NCBI RefSeq assembly: GCF_003427025.1
Contig: NZ_QVAI01000005.1
Span: 310,001-374,000 of the forward strand
Direction of reading: 5' to 3'
Length of the DNA: 64,000 bases
Source: Jiangella endophytica
GTDB taxonomy: Bacteria; Actinomycetota; Actinomycetes; Jiangellales; Jiangellaceae
Part shown: positions 1 through 8,710 of the stretch, one piece after another
Numbering within the stretch: the stretch's first letter is position 1
How the letters are laid out: each line of letters starts with the position of its first letter
Notes under the pieces: generated by a model
Databases searched by the model: none
What the model was told of the DNA's origin: nothing
Seen by the model: the letters and a program-made list of their open reading frames with translations, nothing else
Made by a program: the position numbers and the translations under genes

Positions 1-187
1 GTTGGCCGAGCTCGTCGTCACGGCGCACGAGACCACACAGATCGTCGTCGTCACGCACTCGCACGCGCTGATCGACCACATCGGCGCCGCGGCAGCCCGG
101 GTCGAGCTGGTCAAGGAGACCGGCGATACCCGGATCGAGGGGCAGGACCGCTTCGACCGGCCCTCGTGGAACTGGGGCTCGCGCTGA
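1..187 (+). CDS. C-terminal end of an AAA/ABC-type ATPase (partial)
   Basis: Only the last ~61 codons are present; the gene begins before the window. The visible segment contains a hydrophobic beta strand followed by VVTHSHALIDHI. This is typical of the D-loop/H-loop end of RecF/SMC-like predicted ATPases of the AAA_21 type, where the histidine after the strand contacts the ATP gamma-phosphate. The tail ends in FDRPSWNWGSR before a TGA. The next gene follows 22 bp later on the same strand. No nucleotide-binding P-loop can be checked because it lies outside the window, so the family call rests on the C-terminal motif alone. Confidence 0.55.
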   Translation, partial: LAELVVTAHETTQIVVVTHSHALIDHIGAAAARVELVKETGDTRIEGQDRFDRPSWNWGSR

Positions 188-209
188 GGCTTACCCCTAG
201 CGTGGGTTC

Positions 210-734
210 ATGGCGCTCGCCGTCTGTCTGCTGCTCGATCCTCGGGCCGATGCCGCCGTCCGCCGGCTCTGGCGGCGGCTCGAGGACCGAGGCATCGCGT
301 CGCTGACCTCGCACACCCACGGCCGGCACGTGCCGCACGTCTCGCTGGCGGTGCTACGCCGCTGGGACCTCGACGACGTCCGGGCCACGGTCGAGGCGCT
401 GCCCGACGCCGGGCCGGTGCGGCTGCACTTCGACGGACTCGGCACGTTCCGGCGGGGCCGGTGCTGGCTGATTCCGGCGGTCAGCGCGGAGCTCGTCGCC
501 CGGCAGGAGCGGGTGGCCCGCGCCCTGGGCGACCGCGGCGCCGAGTTGCACCACCACTATCGGCCGGGCTCGTGGATCCCGCACTGCTCGCTCGCGCCAC
601 GCGTCCACCTGAGCGATCTCGGTACGCTCGCCGCGACGGTCTACGACGTCCTGCCGCTGGAAGCGCTGGCCGACCGGGCCGAGCTGATCGACAGCGGAAC
701 CGGCGAGCGGTGGCCCCTGACGCACGCCCCCTGA
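210..734 (+). CDS. 2H phosphoesterase / 2'-5' RNA ligase family protein
   Basis: A 174-residue protein with the two H-x-[ST]-x motifs that define the 2H phosphoesterase superfamily: HVSL at residues 43-46 and HCSL at 125-128, about 80 residues apart as expected for the pseudo-duplicated fold. Family members hydrolyse 2',3'-cyclic phosphates or ligate RNA ends; the substrate here cannot be inferred. The protein is cytosolic, with no signal peptide. Start ATG at 210 follows the previous stop by 22 bp, so the two genes could be co-transcribed. Length is normal for the family. Confidence 0.75.
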   Translation: MALAVCLLLDPRADAAVRRLWRRLEDRGIASLTSHTHGRHVPHVSLAVLRRWDLDDVRATVEALPDAGPVRLHFDGLGTFRRGRCWLIPAVSAELVARQERVARALGDRGAELHHHYRPGSWIPHCSLAPRVHLSDLGTLAATVYDVLPLEALADRAELIDSGTGERWPLTHAP

Positions 735-762
735 CGTCAGACCTGGCGGGTAGCCTGCCGGG

Positions 763-1554
763 GTGGCGAAACGGATGGACCCGGCGACGGCGTGGGCGGC
801 GTACCGCAGTGGCCACGAGGCGCTGCGTGGCTGGCTGGCCGAGCTGCCGCCGGAGCACTGGGCCGGCCCGAGCGTGCTGCCCGGCTGGACCGTCGCCGAC
901 CTCGCGGCGCACGTCGCGCTGGTGGCCGACTCGGTGACGGCCACGGAAGCGGCCCCGCGTGGGGTCGCGGCTCGCAGCCTCAGCGACTACCTCACGACGT
1001 ACGCAGGCGCCGCCGCCGACCTGTCCGAGCGGACGCTCGCCATCGCCGCTGCTGCGGCGCACGACAAGGACCGCGTCCTCGCCGCCGTCGACGACCGCTT
1101 CGAGGCCTCGGCCGCCACCGTCGACGCGCGGGGGCTCGACGACGTCGTCCTGACGACGCGGCGGGTGCCGGCCCGCCAGGGCGACTACCTGCTGACCCGG
1201 GTCATCGAGATCGCCGTCCACGCCGACGACCTCGCCCGCTCGGTCCCGTCCGCCGACCCGCCCGCCATCCCCCGCGACACCATCAGGCTCGCCGTCCGCA
1301 CGCTCCTCGACGTGCTGGCCGACCGCGCGCCGGGCCGCAGCGTCGAGGTGCGCGTCGCGCCGTTCGCCGCCGTCCAGTGCATCGAGGGGCCACGGCACAC
1401 CCGCGGCACGCCGCCCAACACCGTCGACCTCACGCCGCCGCTGTGGCTCCGGCTGGCCGGCGGGCGCACCACGTGGGCCGCCGAGATCGCCGCCGGCACC
1501 GTCCTGGCCAGCGGGCAGCGCGCCGATCTGTCGGCCCACCTGCCGTTGTTCTAG
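763..1554 (+). CDS. Maleylpyruvate isomerase family mycothiol-dependent enzyme
   Basis: 263 residues starting at GTG 763. The N-terminal half has the DinB-like four-helix pattern with the signature LPGWTVADLAAHVA (about residues 39-52), characteristic of the mycothiol-dependent maleylpyruvate isomerase (MDMPI) N-domain. The C-terminal ~90 residues resemble the MDMPI C-terminal domain. Family members bind mycothiol, the actinobacterial thiol, and act as isomerases or S-transferases; many are uncharacterised. No neighbouring aromatic-degradation genes are present, so the substrate is unknown. The stop codon overlaps the convergent anti-sigma gene stop by four bases (CTAG, both strands terminating). 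Confidence 0.7.
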   Translation: MAKRMDPATAWAAYRSGHEALRGWLAELPPEHWAGPSVLPGWTVADLAAHVALVADSVTATEAAPRGVAARSLSDYLTTYAGAAADLSERTLAIAAAAAHDKDRVLAAVDDRFEASAATVDARGLDDVVLTTRRVPARQGDYLLTRVIEIAVHADDLARSVPSADPPAIPRDTIRLAVRTLLDVLADRAPGRSVEVRVAPFAAVQCIEGPRHTRGTPPNTVDLTPPLWLRLAGGRTTWAAEIAAGTVLASGQRADLSAHLPLF

Positions 1555-2345
1555 TCCGTGTCGTCGGACAGGTCGGCTGTGTAGGTGACGCCGCCGGATC
1601 CGGTCAGGTCGATGCGCTCGATCTGGTAGATGTTCGCGTCGACCGTGCCGCCGGATCCGCCGCCGGCCCGGCCCACCTCGTAGTCGGCGACGGTCTGCGT
1701 GCCGTCGTGGGTGACGACCGACACCTCGTACGTCCCCGGCTCCGCGGTGTCGCCGAGCACGGTGAACACCCACGACGGGTCGCCCTGGTAGAGGAACACG
1801 TGCCCGACCTGCGTGCCGGCGTCGTCCAGGAGCGGGGCGGCGTGGAAGTAGCGGCCGTTCGCCACGTCGAGCGTTTCGCGGTAGCCGGCGGCGAGGTCGC
1901 GGTCGTCGGAGGTCACCTGCCAGACCACACCGGCGCCGCCCAGGCCGGCGATCACCGCGGCGGCCGCGTACGGCAGGATGCGGCGCCAGCGTCGCGGGCG
2001 CAGCGGGGTCACGACGGCGTCCGGCCCACCGTCGGCGGGCGGTGCCGGCGGCTGCTCCGCGACCGGCTGTGTGACCGGCTCCGCCGGCTCGTCCGCTGCG
2101 GACTCGTCGGACAGCGCCGCGATGCGGGCCAGGACGGCGCCCTCGAACCCGGCCGGCGGGTCGTGCTCGGGCGCGATCAGCAGGACCTCGTCGGCGACCC
2201 GGGTCAGCTCCTCCAGCTCGCGGCGGCAGTCGGGGCAGTCGGCCAGGTGCGCGAGCACGCGCGCGCGGTCCGGGCCGCTGGCGGCGCCGGTGGCCACCTC
2301 GGCCAGGGCGTCGGCGACCTCGCCACACCTCGTCGGATCAACCAT
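1551..2345 (-). CDS. Zinc-finger anti-sigma factor with one transmembrane segment
   Basis: 264 residues. The N-terminal cytoplasmic domain has the HX3CX2C zinc motif (H33, C37, C40) of ZAS-type anti-sigma factors. A Pro/Ala-rich linker follows, then a basic RRWRR patch and one hydrophobic helix at about residues 118-140. The extracytoplasmic remainder is a predicted sensor domain of ~120 residues, with a Gly/Ser stretch near 225. The ATG overlaps the end of the upstream ECF sigma gene by 8 bp, so the two are translationally coupled and the protein should hold that sigma factor at the membrane. The signal sensed is unknown. Confidence 0.85.
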   Translation of the reverse strand: MVDPTRCGEVADALAEVATGAASGPDRARVLAHLADCPDCRRELEELTRVADEVLLIAPEHDPPAGFEGAVLARIAALSDESAADEPAEPVTQPVAEQPPAPPADGGPDAVVTPLRPRRWRRILPYAAAAVIAGLGGAGVVWQVTSDDRDLAAGYRETLDVANGRYFHAAPLLDDAGTQVGHVFLYQGDPSWVFTVLGDTAEPGTYEVSVVTHDGTQTVADYEVGRAGGGSGGTVDANIYQIERIDLTGSGGVTYTADLSDDTD

Positions 2346-2874
2346 GACTCACCTCGAGCATCGCACGCAGCCGCGACAGTCCGGTCCGGATGCGAGTCTT
2401 GGCCGTACCGAGGGGGATCTGCTGCTGCTCACTGATCTCCCGTGCGGTCAAGCCGAAATGTACTGACAGCAGGACGGCCGTCGCCTGCTCGCGGGGCAGC
2501 GCCCGCAGTGCGGTGGTGATGCGTTCGCTGTCGGCGACCCGGTCGGTGTCGTTGGTGGTGGAGATCAGCATCTCCGCGACGACGGCCGGTTCGACGGCCA
2601 GCTCCCGGCGGACCCGCAGGACGTCGATGGCGACGTTGCGGGTGATGGTCAGCAGCCACGTCGACGCCTGCGCCCGGCGGGCGTCGTAGTTGCCGGCGTG
2701 CCGCCAGGCCCGGACGAACGCTTCCTGCGCCACCTCCTCCGCGATCGCGGGCACCCCCACGACCGACAGCGCCAGGCCGTAGACGCGCCCTTGGTGGCGC
2801 CGGACGAACGCGGCCATCGCGTCCGCGTCGCCGGCGGCCATCCCGGCGAGCAGCGCCTCGTCCGACACCCTCAC
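2338..2874 (-). CDS. ECF-type RNA polymerase sigma factor
   Basis: 178 residues. Region 2 is at about residues 23-90, including the VAQEAFVRAWRH and STWLLTITRNVAID stretches typical of sigma-70 region 2. Region 4, at about 120-172, has the helix-turn-helix LTAREISEQQQIPLGTAKTR. Regions 1 and 3 are absent, so this is a group IV (ECF) factor. Start is GTG at 2874; a second GTG six bases downstream is possible. It is the first gene of a leftward pair with the zinc-finger anti-sigma gene. The ~225 bp upstream should hold the promoter, but I could not assign a convincing ECF consensus. Confidence 0.9.
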   Translation of the reverse strand: MRVSDEALLAGMAAGDADAMAAFVRRHQGRVYGLALSVVGVPAIAEEVAQEAFVRAWRHAGNYDARRAQASTWLLTITRNVAIDVLRVRRELAVEPAVVAEMLISTTNDTDRVADSERITTALRALPREQATAVLLSVHFGLTAREISEQQQIPLGTAKTRIRTGLSRLRAMLEVSHG

Positions 2875-3099
2875 AACCTCATATACGTGGCAGGACCGGG
2901 AATCGATTGGATCCGAACGTGGCGTCGGTCACCGTCGCTGACGCTCATTGCTCGGCTCCCCTCGAGAGACGAGGTCAAGGATGATGATCAGGGCGTGACG
3001 GCCGACAGTGTTCCCGTCCTGGGCCCGATCCAACCGGCCCGCGGCCGTCCTCCACTTCAGACCATACCCAGGACGAACGTGGCGACCGCGATGACGGCC

Positions 3100-4455
3100 T
3101 CAGTGCCAGCCCGCCGGCTCGACACCGCCCGGAACGTCCGCGCGCGGGTCGTACGGCGTCCGGGTGAACACGAACGACGCGAGGTCGAGGTGGCGCACGG
3201 TGCCGTCGGCGTGACGGACGACGCGCAGCGGCTCGCCCGCGTAGTAGCCGTCCAGGCCGACCCAGCCGCCGTCGCCGTCGGGACGGAAACGCGAGGCCCG
3301 GCCGGCGCCGTCGGCCGGACCGAGCCGCAGCCAGCCGTCGTCCATGGCCCGCAGCTCGTACGTCGTCGCGCCCCAGTACCAGTGGCCGATCAGCTCGAAC
3401 ACCTCCGGCCCCACGGCACCGACCCGCCAGACCGGCGGCGTGCGCGGCTCGGCGGCGGCGAAGGCGTCGAGCAACTCGGCGGCGAACCCGCGGGACAACC
3501 CGGCGGTCGTGTTGGTGAGCACGACGACGCCGTCGCCGGTCTCGACGTCGACCCGGACCTCGGCGAGGAAGCCGGGCATCGAGCCGCCGTGTCCGGTGAA
3601 CCTGCGGCCTCCGTCGTTCCACACCTGGACGCCGAGGCCGTGCGCGGCCGTCCACGGCGCGCCGGGCACGTCGACGACGACCAGCGGGCGGAACATCTCC
3701 GTCAGTGTCTCGGCGGCCAGCAGCCCGTCGGTGCGGCCGCCGAGGAACGCGGCCCAGCGCGCGAGGTCGCGCACGGTCGACCACAGCTGGCCGGCCGGCG
3801 CCATCGCGCCGCCGTCGTGCTCGGGCTCGGCCAGGACGACATCGGCGAACGGGTGGACGGCGAGGCCGTGCGCGTGCGGCGCCACCGGCCGCGTCGTCGT
3901 CCGGCCCATACCGAGCGGCTCGAGCAGCTCGGCGGACACGACCTTCGCCCACGACCGGCCGTGCAGCCGGCCGACCAGTTCGCCGAGCACGCCGTAGCCG
4001 GCGTTGGAGTAGTGGAACCGCTGCCCCGCCGGGAGACGCCGGCCCAGCTGCGTCGCCAGAGACCGCCACGGCCCGCCCTCGGTACGCTCCCACCAGGGCC
4101 CGTCGGTCTCGGCCTGCAGCCCGGCGCCGTGCGACAGCAGCTGTGCGATGGTGACGTCGTCGATCGAGGTGTCGGGGAGGTGCTTGCCGAGCGGGTCGGT
4201 GAGGTCGAGCCGGCCCTCGTCGCGCAGCCTCATGACGGCCACCGCGACGAACGTCTTGGTGATCGAGCCCATGCGGTACTGGGTGTGCTCGTCGGCTTCG
4301 CGGCTGCCCTCGCGGCCGTCGATGGTGCCGCGTGCGGCGGACCAGACGAGCTCGCCGTCGCGGACGATGCCGGCGGCGACCGAGGGCAGCCGGCTGCCGG
4401 CCTGCTCCTCGGCGACGAGACGTGCGAGGTGGGTGGCGGTGGTGGGCCGGATCAC
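3100..4455 (-). CDS. Serine hydrolase of the beta-lactamase (class C / penicillin-binding) family
   Basis: About 451 residues from a GTG at 4455. An in-frame ATG 93 bp upstream is possible but adds an atypical Arg-rich leader. The active-site SxxK is SITK at residues 64-67, the second motif is YSN at 149-151, and a third HGG-type motif (GHGGSMPG) lies near residue 300. These define the beta-lactamase/D-alanyl-D-alanine carboxypeptidase/esterase EstB fold. The C-terminal ~120 residues form an extra domain common in large actinobacterial members. No signal peptide is seen, so it is probably cytosolic; an esterase or peptidase role is as likely as antibiotic hydrolysis. Confidence 0.8.
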   Translation of the reverse strand: MIRPTTATHLARLVAEEQAGSRLPSVAAGIVRDGELVWSAARGTIDGREGSREADEHTQYRMGSITKTFVAVAVMRLRDEGRLDLTDPLGKHLPDTSIDDVTIAQLLSHGAGLQAETDGPWWERTEGGPWRSLATQLGRRLPAGQRFHYSNAGYGVLGELVGRLHGRSWAKVVSAELLEPLGMGRTTTRPVAPHAHGLAVHPFADVVLAEPEHDGGAMAPAGQLWSTVRDLARWAAFLGGRTDGLLAAETLTEMFRPLVVVDVPGAPWTAAHGLGVQVWNDGGRRFTGHGGSMPGFLAEVRVDVETGDGVVVLTNTTAGLSRGFAAELLDAFAAAEPRTPPVWRVGAVGPEVFELIGHWYWGATTYELRAMDDGWLRLGPADGAGRASRFRPDGDGGWVGLDGYYAGEPLRVVRHADGTVRHLDLASFVFTRTPYDPRADVPGGVEPAGWH

Positions 4456-4498
4456 GGGCCCGAGCGTAACGGTAGGGAACGCGGCGGCCGGCAGCCGG

Positions 4499-4844
4499 TC
4501 AGCGCGAGTCGCCGGGGCGCGGTGCCAGCACCACGACCGCGGTCTCACCCGGGCGCCTGGCGGCGTAGCCGTCCAACTGCTCGTCGACGAGCCGCCACGT
4601 CGCCCACAACCGATCTCGCTCGGCTCCCTCGGCGGCGTGCGCCACCACGGGGCGGGTGGCCCCGGCCAGCTCGACGGTCGCGTCCGGGTGCGCCTGCAGG
4701 TTCAGCCACCAGGCCCCACGCGCCGGGCTTCGGCCGCCACAGGCCGAGCCGCCCGCGGCTGACCCCGCACAGCGCGCGGTGCAGCGTCCAGAACGTCCGA
4801 ACGAACCAGCGTGGCGGTAGCCGGGGCGGTCGGTCGGCGGCCAT
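4499..4844 (-). pseudogene. Decayed deazaflavin-dependent nitroreductase-family gene (DUF385/Ddn-like)
   Basis: Reading leftward from ATG 4844, one frame gives a family-typical N-terminus (WFVRTFWTLHRALCG, then GRLGLWRP). The neighbouring frame then gives the family C-terminus: AWWLNLQAHPDATVEL, followed by a RPV..HAAEG..RDRLW pattern, ending at the TGA at 4499-4501. The central ~35-40 residues, which normally carry the F420-contacting TTGRRSG-like region, are missing, and the frame changes at the join near 4735. Total span is 346 bp, not a multiple of three, versus about 420-450 bp for intact members. I read this as an internal deletion with frameshift. A functional protein is unlikely. Confidence 0.7.
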
Positions 4845-4882
4845 GAGCGGGACCTCCCGTCGGCGGCGTCCGGGCTGGTCAG

Positions 4883-6316
4883 CTACAGGCTAGCGGGTTC
4901 GTACCGCCGCACGTGCTGAGTGGAGCGCAGCAGCGCCCGCAACGCCCACCGGTCGCCGTCGACGGCGCCGTGGGTGCGGGCCTGCACGAGCACGTTGCCC
5001 AGCGCCGTCGCCTCGACCGGGCCCGCCAGCACCGGCAGCCCGCAGGCGTCGGCCGTCAGCCGGCACAGCAGCTCGTTCCGGGCGCCGCCGCCGACCAGAT
5101 GGACGACGTCGACGGTGCGGCCGGACAGGTCGGCGGCCGCGCGGACGGTGCGCGCGTAGGCGGCGGCGAGGCTGTCGAGGATGCAGCGGACCAGCTCCGG
5201 CCGGCTCTCCGGTACCCGCGACCCGGCCGCACGCAGGATGTCGGCGATGCGGGCGGGCATGTCGCCCGGCGGCAGGAAGACCGGGTCGTCGGGGTCGAAG
5301 ACCGGGCCGCCGGCGGGCACGTCGGCGGCGGCCGCCAGCAGTGCCGGCAGGTCGGCGGGCGGCTCGGTGCGGTTCCACGTCGCGATCGACTCGCTCAGCA
5401 GCCACAGCCCCATGACGTTGCGCAGGTAACGCACGGTGTTGTCCGCGCCGCCTTCGTTGGTGAAGTTCGCCGCTCGCCCGGCCGGCGTGAGCACCGGCCG
5501 GTCCAGCTCGACGCCGACCAGCGACCACGTGCCGCAGGAGATGTAGGCGAACCGCTCGTCGGCGGCCGGCACCCCGACCACGGCGGACGCGGTGTCGTGC
5601 GACCCGACCGCGGTGACGACGACGGACGGGTCCAGCCCGGTGTCGTCGAGCACCTCGGGCAGCAGCGGGCCGACGACGTCGCCGGGCCGGCGCAGCGGCG
5701 GGAACAGCGACGGCGCCAGCCCCAGCACGTCGAACAGCGGCGCCGCCCAGTCGCCGGAGCGGACGTCCAGCAGACCGGTCGTCGACGCGTTGGTGATCTC
5801 GGTGCCCAGCGCGCCGGTCAGCCAGTAGGTCAGCAGGTCGGGGACGAGCACCGCGTGCCGGGCGCGCTCCAGCGCGGCGGCCGGTTCCACGGCCAGCTGG
5901 TAGATGGTGTTGAACGGCAGGAACTGCAGGCCGGTGACGTCGTACAACTCACGCTCGCCGACCCGCGCGTGCACCGCCGCCGCGGCGCCGGACGTCCGTC
6001 CGTCGCGGTAGTGGTACGGGTTGCCCAGCAGTGCGCCGCCATCGTCGAGCAGCCCGTAGTCGACCGCCCACGAGTCGATGCCGACGCTGCGCAGCACCTC
6101 GCCGCCGGTGGTCGCCCGGGCGGCCTGCCCGAGCCCGTCCAGCACGTCGCGGTACAGCCGCAGCACGTCCCAGTGCAGCCCGCCGGGCAGCCGCACCGGG
6201 ACGTTGGGGAAGCGGTGCATCTCGGTGAGGTCGAGGCGATCCGGCCCGACCCGCGCCAGCATCACCCGGCCGCTCGAGGCGCCCAGGTCGACCGCCGCCG
6301 CGGTGAGCGTGCTCAT
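4883..6316 (-). CDS. rhaB: Rhamnulokinase
   Basis: 477 residues of the FGGY carbohydrate kinase family. The N-terminal phosphate-binding loop is AAVDLGASSGRVML. WDVLRLY and GIDSWAVDYGLLD are diagnostic of rhamnulokinases rather than xylulokinases. The second ATPase half has SHDTASAVVG and ISCGTWSLVG, and a C-terminal VVHLVGGGARNELL loop. It phosphorylates L-rhamnulose to L-rhamnulose-1-phosphate in the cytosol. It is the last gene of the leftward rhamnose operon and overlaps the upstream aldolase gene by four bases (ATGA). Its length is that of normal family members. Confidence 0.92.
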   Translation of the reverse strand: MSTLTAAAVDLGASSGRVMLARVGPDRLDLTEMHRFPNVPVRLPGGLHWDVLRLYRDVLDGLGQAARATTGGEVLRSVGIDSWAVDYGLLDDGGALLGNPYHYRDGRTSGAAAAVHARVGERELYDVTGLQFLPFNTIYQLAVEPAAALERARHAVLVPDLLTYWLTGALGTEITNASTTGLLDVRSGDWAAPLFDVLGLAPSLFPPLRRPGDVVGPLLPEVLDDTGLDPSVVVTAVGSHDTASAVVGVPAADERFAYISCGTWSLVGVELDRPVLTPAGRAANFTNEGGADNTVRYLRNVMGLWLLSESIATWNRTEPPADLPALLAAAADVPAGGPVFDPDDPVFLPPGDMPARIADILRAAGSRVPESRPELVRCILDSLAAAYARTVRAAADLSGRTVDVVHLVGGGARNELLCRLTADACGLPVLAGPVEATALGNVLVQARTHGAVDGDRWALRALLRSTQHVRRYEPASL

Positions 6317-8349
6317 CGCAGGAACGCCGCCGCGACCCCGGCGTCGACCGGGATGTGGAGTCCGGTCGTGTGTGACAGCTCGCCGCCGGTGAGGGCGAAG
6401 ACCGCGTTGGCGACGTGTTCGGGCAGCACCTCGCGCTTGAGCAGGGTGCGCTGGGCGTAGAACGCGCCCAGCTCGGTCTCGGGGACGCCGTAGACGGCGG
6501 CTCGTTGCGCGCCCCAGCCGCCGGCGAAGATGCCGGAGCCGCGGACGACGCCGTCGGGGTTGATGCCGTTGACCCGGATGCCGTGCTCGCCCAGCTCGGC
6601 CGCGAGGAGACGGACCTGGTGGGCCTGGTCGGCCTTGGTGGCGCCGTAGGCGACGTTGTTGGGGCCGGCGAACACGCCGTTCTTGCTGGCGATGTAGACG
6701 ATGTCGCCGCCCAGCCCCTGGTCGATCATCACCCGGGCGGCCTCGCGGGATACCAGGAACGATCCACGAGCCATCACGTCGTGCTGCAGGTCCCAGTCCG
6801 CGGCCGACGTCTCCAGCAGTGGTTTCGAGATGGACAGCCCGGCGTTGTTGACCACGAGGTCGACGCCGCCGAACGCGAGCACGGCCTGCTCGAACGCGGC
6901 CGCGATCTGCTCCTCGGAGGTGACGTCGACACCCACCGGCACCGCGACGTCGGTGCTTCCGATCTCGGCGGCGACGGCGGCAGCGTTGCCGGCGTCGAGG
7001 TCGGCGACGACGACGCAGGCGCCCTCGGCGGCCAGCCGCTCGGCGATCGCCTTGCCGATGCCCGACCCCGCGCCGGTGACCAGCGCGACCCGGGTGGCCA
7101 GCGGCTTGGGCTTCGGCATCCGCTGCAGCTTGGCCTCTTCGAGCGACCAGTACTCGATGCGGAACTTCTCGCTCTCCGGGATCGGCGCGTAGGACGACAC
7201 CGCCTCGGCACCGCGCATGACGTTGATCGCGTTGACGTAGAACTCGCCGGCCACCCGCGCGGTCTGCTTGTCCTTGCCGAACGAGAACATCCCCACCCCG
7301 GGGACCAGCACGATCGCCGGGTCCGCGCCGCGCATCGCCGGGCTGTCCGCGGTGGCGTGCCGGGCGTAGTAGGCGGCGTACTCCTCGCGGTACGCGGCGT
7401 GCAGTTCACGCAGCCGCTCGACCACGTCGGCCACCGGCGCGGTGGCCGGCAGGTCCAGCACCAGCGGGCGGACCTTGGTGCGCAGGAAGTGGTCGGGGCA
7501 GGACGTGCCCAGCTCGGCCAGCGCGCCGAGCTTCTCGCGAGACAGGAACTCCAGGACGACGTCGCTGTCGGTGAAGTGCCCGACCTGCGGCTTGTCCGTC
7601 GACGCCAGACCACGCACGACCGGTGCGAGCGCGGCCGCGCGGGCCCGCCGGTCCGCCTCGGGGAGCGGGCCGAACCCGTCGACGACCGCCCCGAACGGGT
7701 CGGCCTTGCCGCGGGTGGCGAGGAACTCCTCCGCCGTGCGGATCATCCACAGCGAGTTCTCGGCACACTCCTGCGACGTGCCGCCCCAGGCGGTGATGCC
7801 GTGTCCGCCGAGCACACACCCCACGGCGTCGGGGTTCGCCGCCTTGATCGCGGCGATGTCCAGCCCCAGCTGGAAACCGGGCCGCCGCCACGGCACCCAC
7901 ACGACCCGGTCGCCGAAGCACTCCTTCGTCAGCGCCTCGCCGTCGGCCGCCGTCGCCAGCGCGATACCGGAGTCCGGGTGCAGGTGGTCGACGTGCGCGG
8001 CGTCGACCAGCCCGTGCATCGCGGTGTCGATGGACGGAGCTGCGCCGCCCTTGCCGTGCAGGCAGTAGTCGAACGCGGCGACCATCTCGTCCTCGCGCTC
8101 GACCCCCGGGTAGACGTCGACGAGGGCGCGCATGCGATCCAGCCGCAGCACCGCCAGCCCGGACTCCTTCAACGTCCCGAGATCGCCGCCGGAGCCCTTC
8201 ACCCACAGCAGTTCGACCTCACCACCGGTGACGGGGTCGACGGCACTGCCCTTGGCCGACGTGTTGCCGCCGGCGTAGTTCGTGTTGCGCGGGTCCGACC
8301 CGAGCTGGTTGCTGCGCTCGATCAGCTCGGTGACGGTGGGGTCGGTCAT
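6313..8349 (-). CDS. Bifunctional rhamnulose-1-phosphate aldolase / short-chain dehydrogenase
   Basis: 678 residues, a natural fusion. The N-terminal ~400 residues are a class II aldolase/adducin domain with NYAGGNTSAKG near the start, metal-binding histidines in HVDHLHPDSG, and a later GGHGITAWG. The C-terminal ~250 residues are an SDR domain with the TGAGSGIGKAIA cofactor loop (from about residue 427), NNAG and a YGATKADQ active site. In known fused enzymes the aldolase splits L-rhamnulose-1-phosphate to dihydroxyacetone phosphate and L-lactaldehyde, and the SDR part oxidises lactaldehyde to lactate. It overlaps rhaB (4 bp) and the mutarotase gene (4 bp), so the operon is tightly coupled. 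Confidence 0.92.
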   Translation of the reverse strand: MTDPTVTELIERSNQLGSDPRNTNYAGGNTSAKGSAVDPVTGGEVELLWVKGSGGDLGTLKESGLAVLRLDRMRALVDVYPGVEREDEMVAAFDYCLHGKGGAAPSIDTAMHGLVDAAHVDHLHPDSGIALATAADGEALTKECFGDRVVWVPWRRPGFQLGLDIAAIKAANPDAVGCVLGGHGITAWGGTSQECAENSLWMIRTAEEFLATRGKADPFGAVVDGFGPLPEADRRARAAALAPVVRGLASTDKPQVGHFTDSDVVLEFLSREKLGALAELGTSCPDHFLRTKVRPLVLDLPATAPVADVVERLRELHAAYREEYAAYYARHATADSPAMRGADPAIVLVPGVGMFSFGKDKQTARVAGEFYVNAINVMRGAEAVSSYAPIPESEKFRIEYWSLEEAKLQRMPKPKPLATRVALVTGAGSGIGKAIAERLAAEGACVVVADLDAGNAAAVAAEIGSTDVAVPVGVDVTSEEQIAAAFEQAVLAFGGVDLVVNNAGLSISKPLLETSAADWDLQHDVMARGSFLVSREAARVMIDQGLGGDIVYIASKNGVFAGPNNVAYGATKADQAHQVRLLAAELGEHGIRVNGINPDGVVRGSGIFAGGWGAQRAAVYGVPETELGAFYAQRTLLKREVLPEHVANAVFALTGGELSHTTGLHIPVDAGVAAAFLR

Positions 8350-8708
8350 CGGTCCTCATCTCGGGAGGCGTCTCGGGAGACGGTGGCCAGTTGGTCATCG
8401 AGGTTGAACACCTCGTCGAGGTGCCGCCAGTTCTCGTCCGGCTTGGCGCCGTGAGAGAACAGTGGCGCCATCTGTTCCTGCCAGCGGCGGTTGACGTCGG
8501 TGGCCTGGATGGCGGCCTGCGACGCGTCGAGGTCGTCGGCCTCGACGTAGCCGACCAGCAGGCCGTCGTCGCCGACGAAGATCGAGTAGTCGCGCCAGCC
8601 GGTGTCGCGCAGCGCCCGCAGCAGCTCCGGCCAGACCGCCGCGTGCCGGCGGCGGTACTCGTCCACCTGGTCGGGACGGACCCGCGAGACGAAGCAGTAC
8701 CGCGGCAC
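8346..8708 (-). CDS. rhaM: L-rhamnose mutarotase
   Basis: 120 residues from a GTG at 8708, two bases after the rhaI stop codon, so translational coupling is expected. The sequence begins PRYCFVSRVRPDQVDEY and contains the RHAAVWPELL segment and the WRDYSIF strand typical of the RhaM/YiiL ferredoxin-like fold. The His in RHAAVW is a conserved active-site residue. It interconverts alpha and beta anomers of L-rhamnose, feeding the isomerase. The tail (about residues 100-120) is a little longer than in E. coli. It overlaps the aldolase/dehydrogenase start by four bases. Confidence 0.92.
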   Translation of the reverse strand: MPRYCFVSRVRPDQVDEYRRRHAAVWPELLRALRDTGWRDYSIFVGDDGLLVGYVEADDLDASQAAIQATDVNRRWQEQMAPLFSHGAKPDENWRHLDEVFNLDDQLATVSRDASRDEDR

Positions 8709-8710
8709 GG

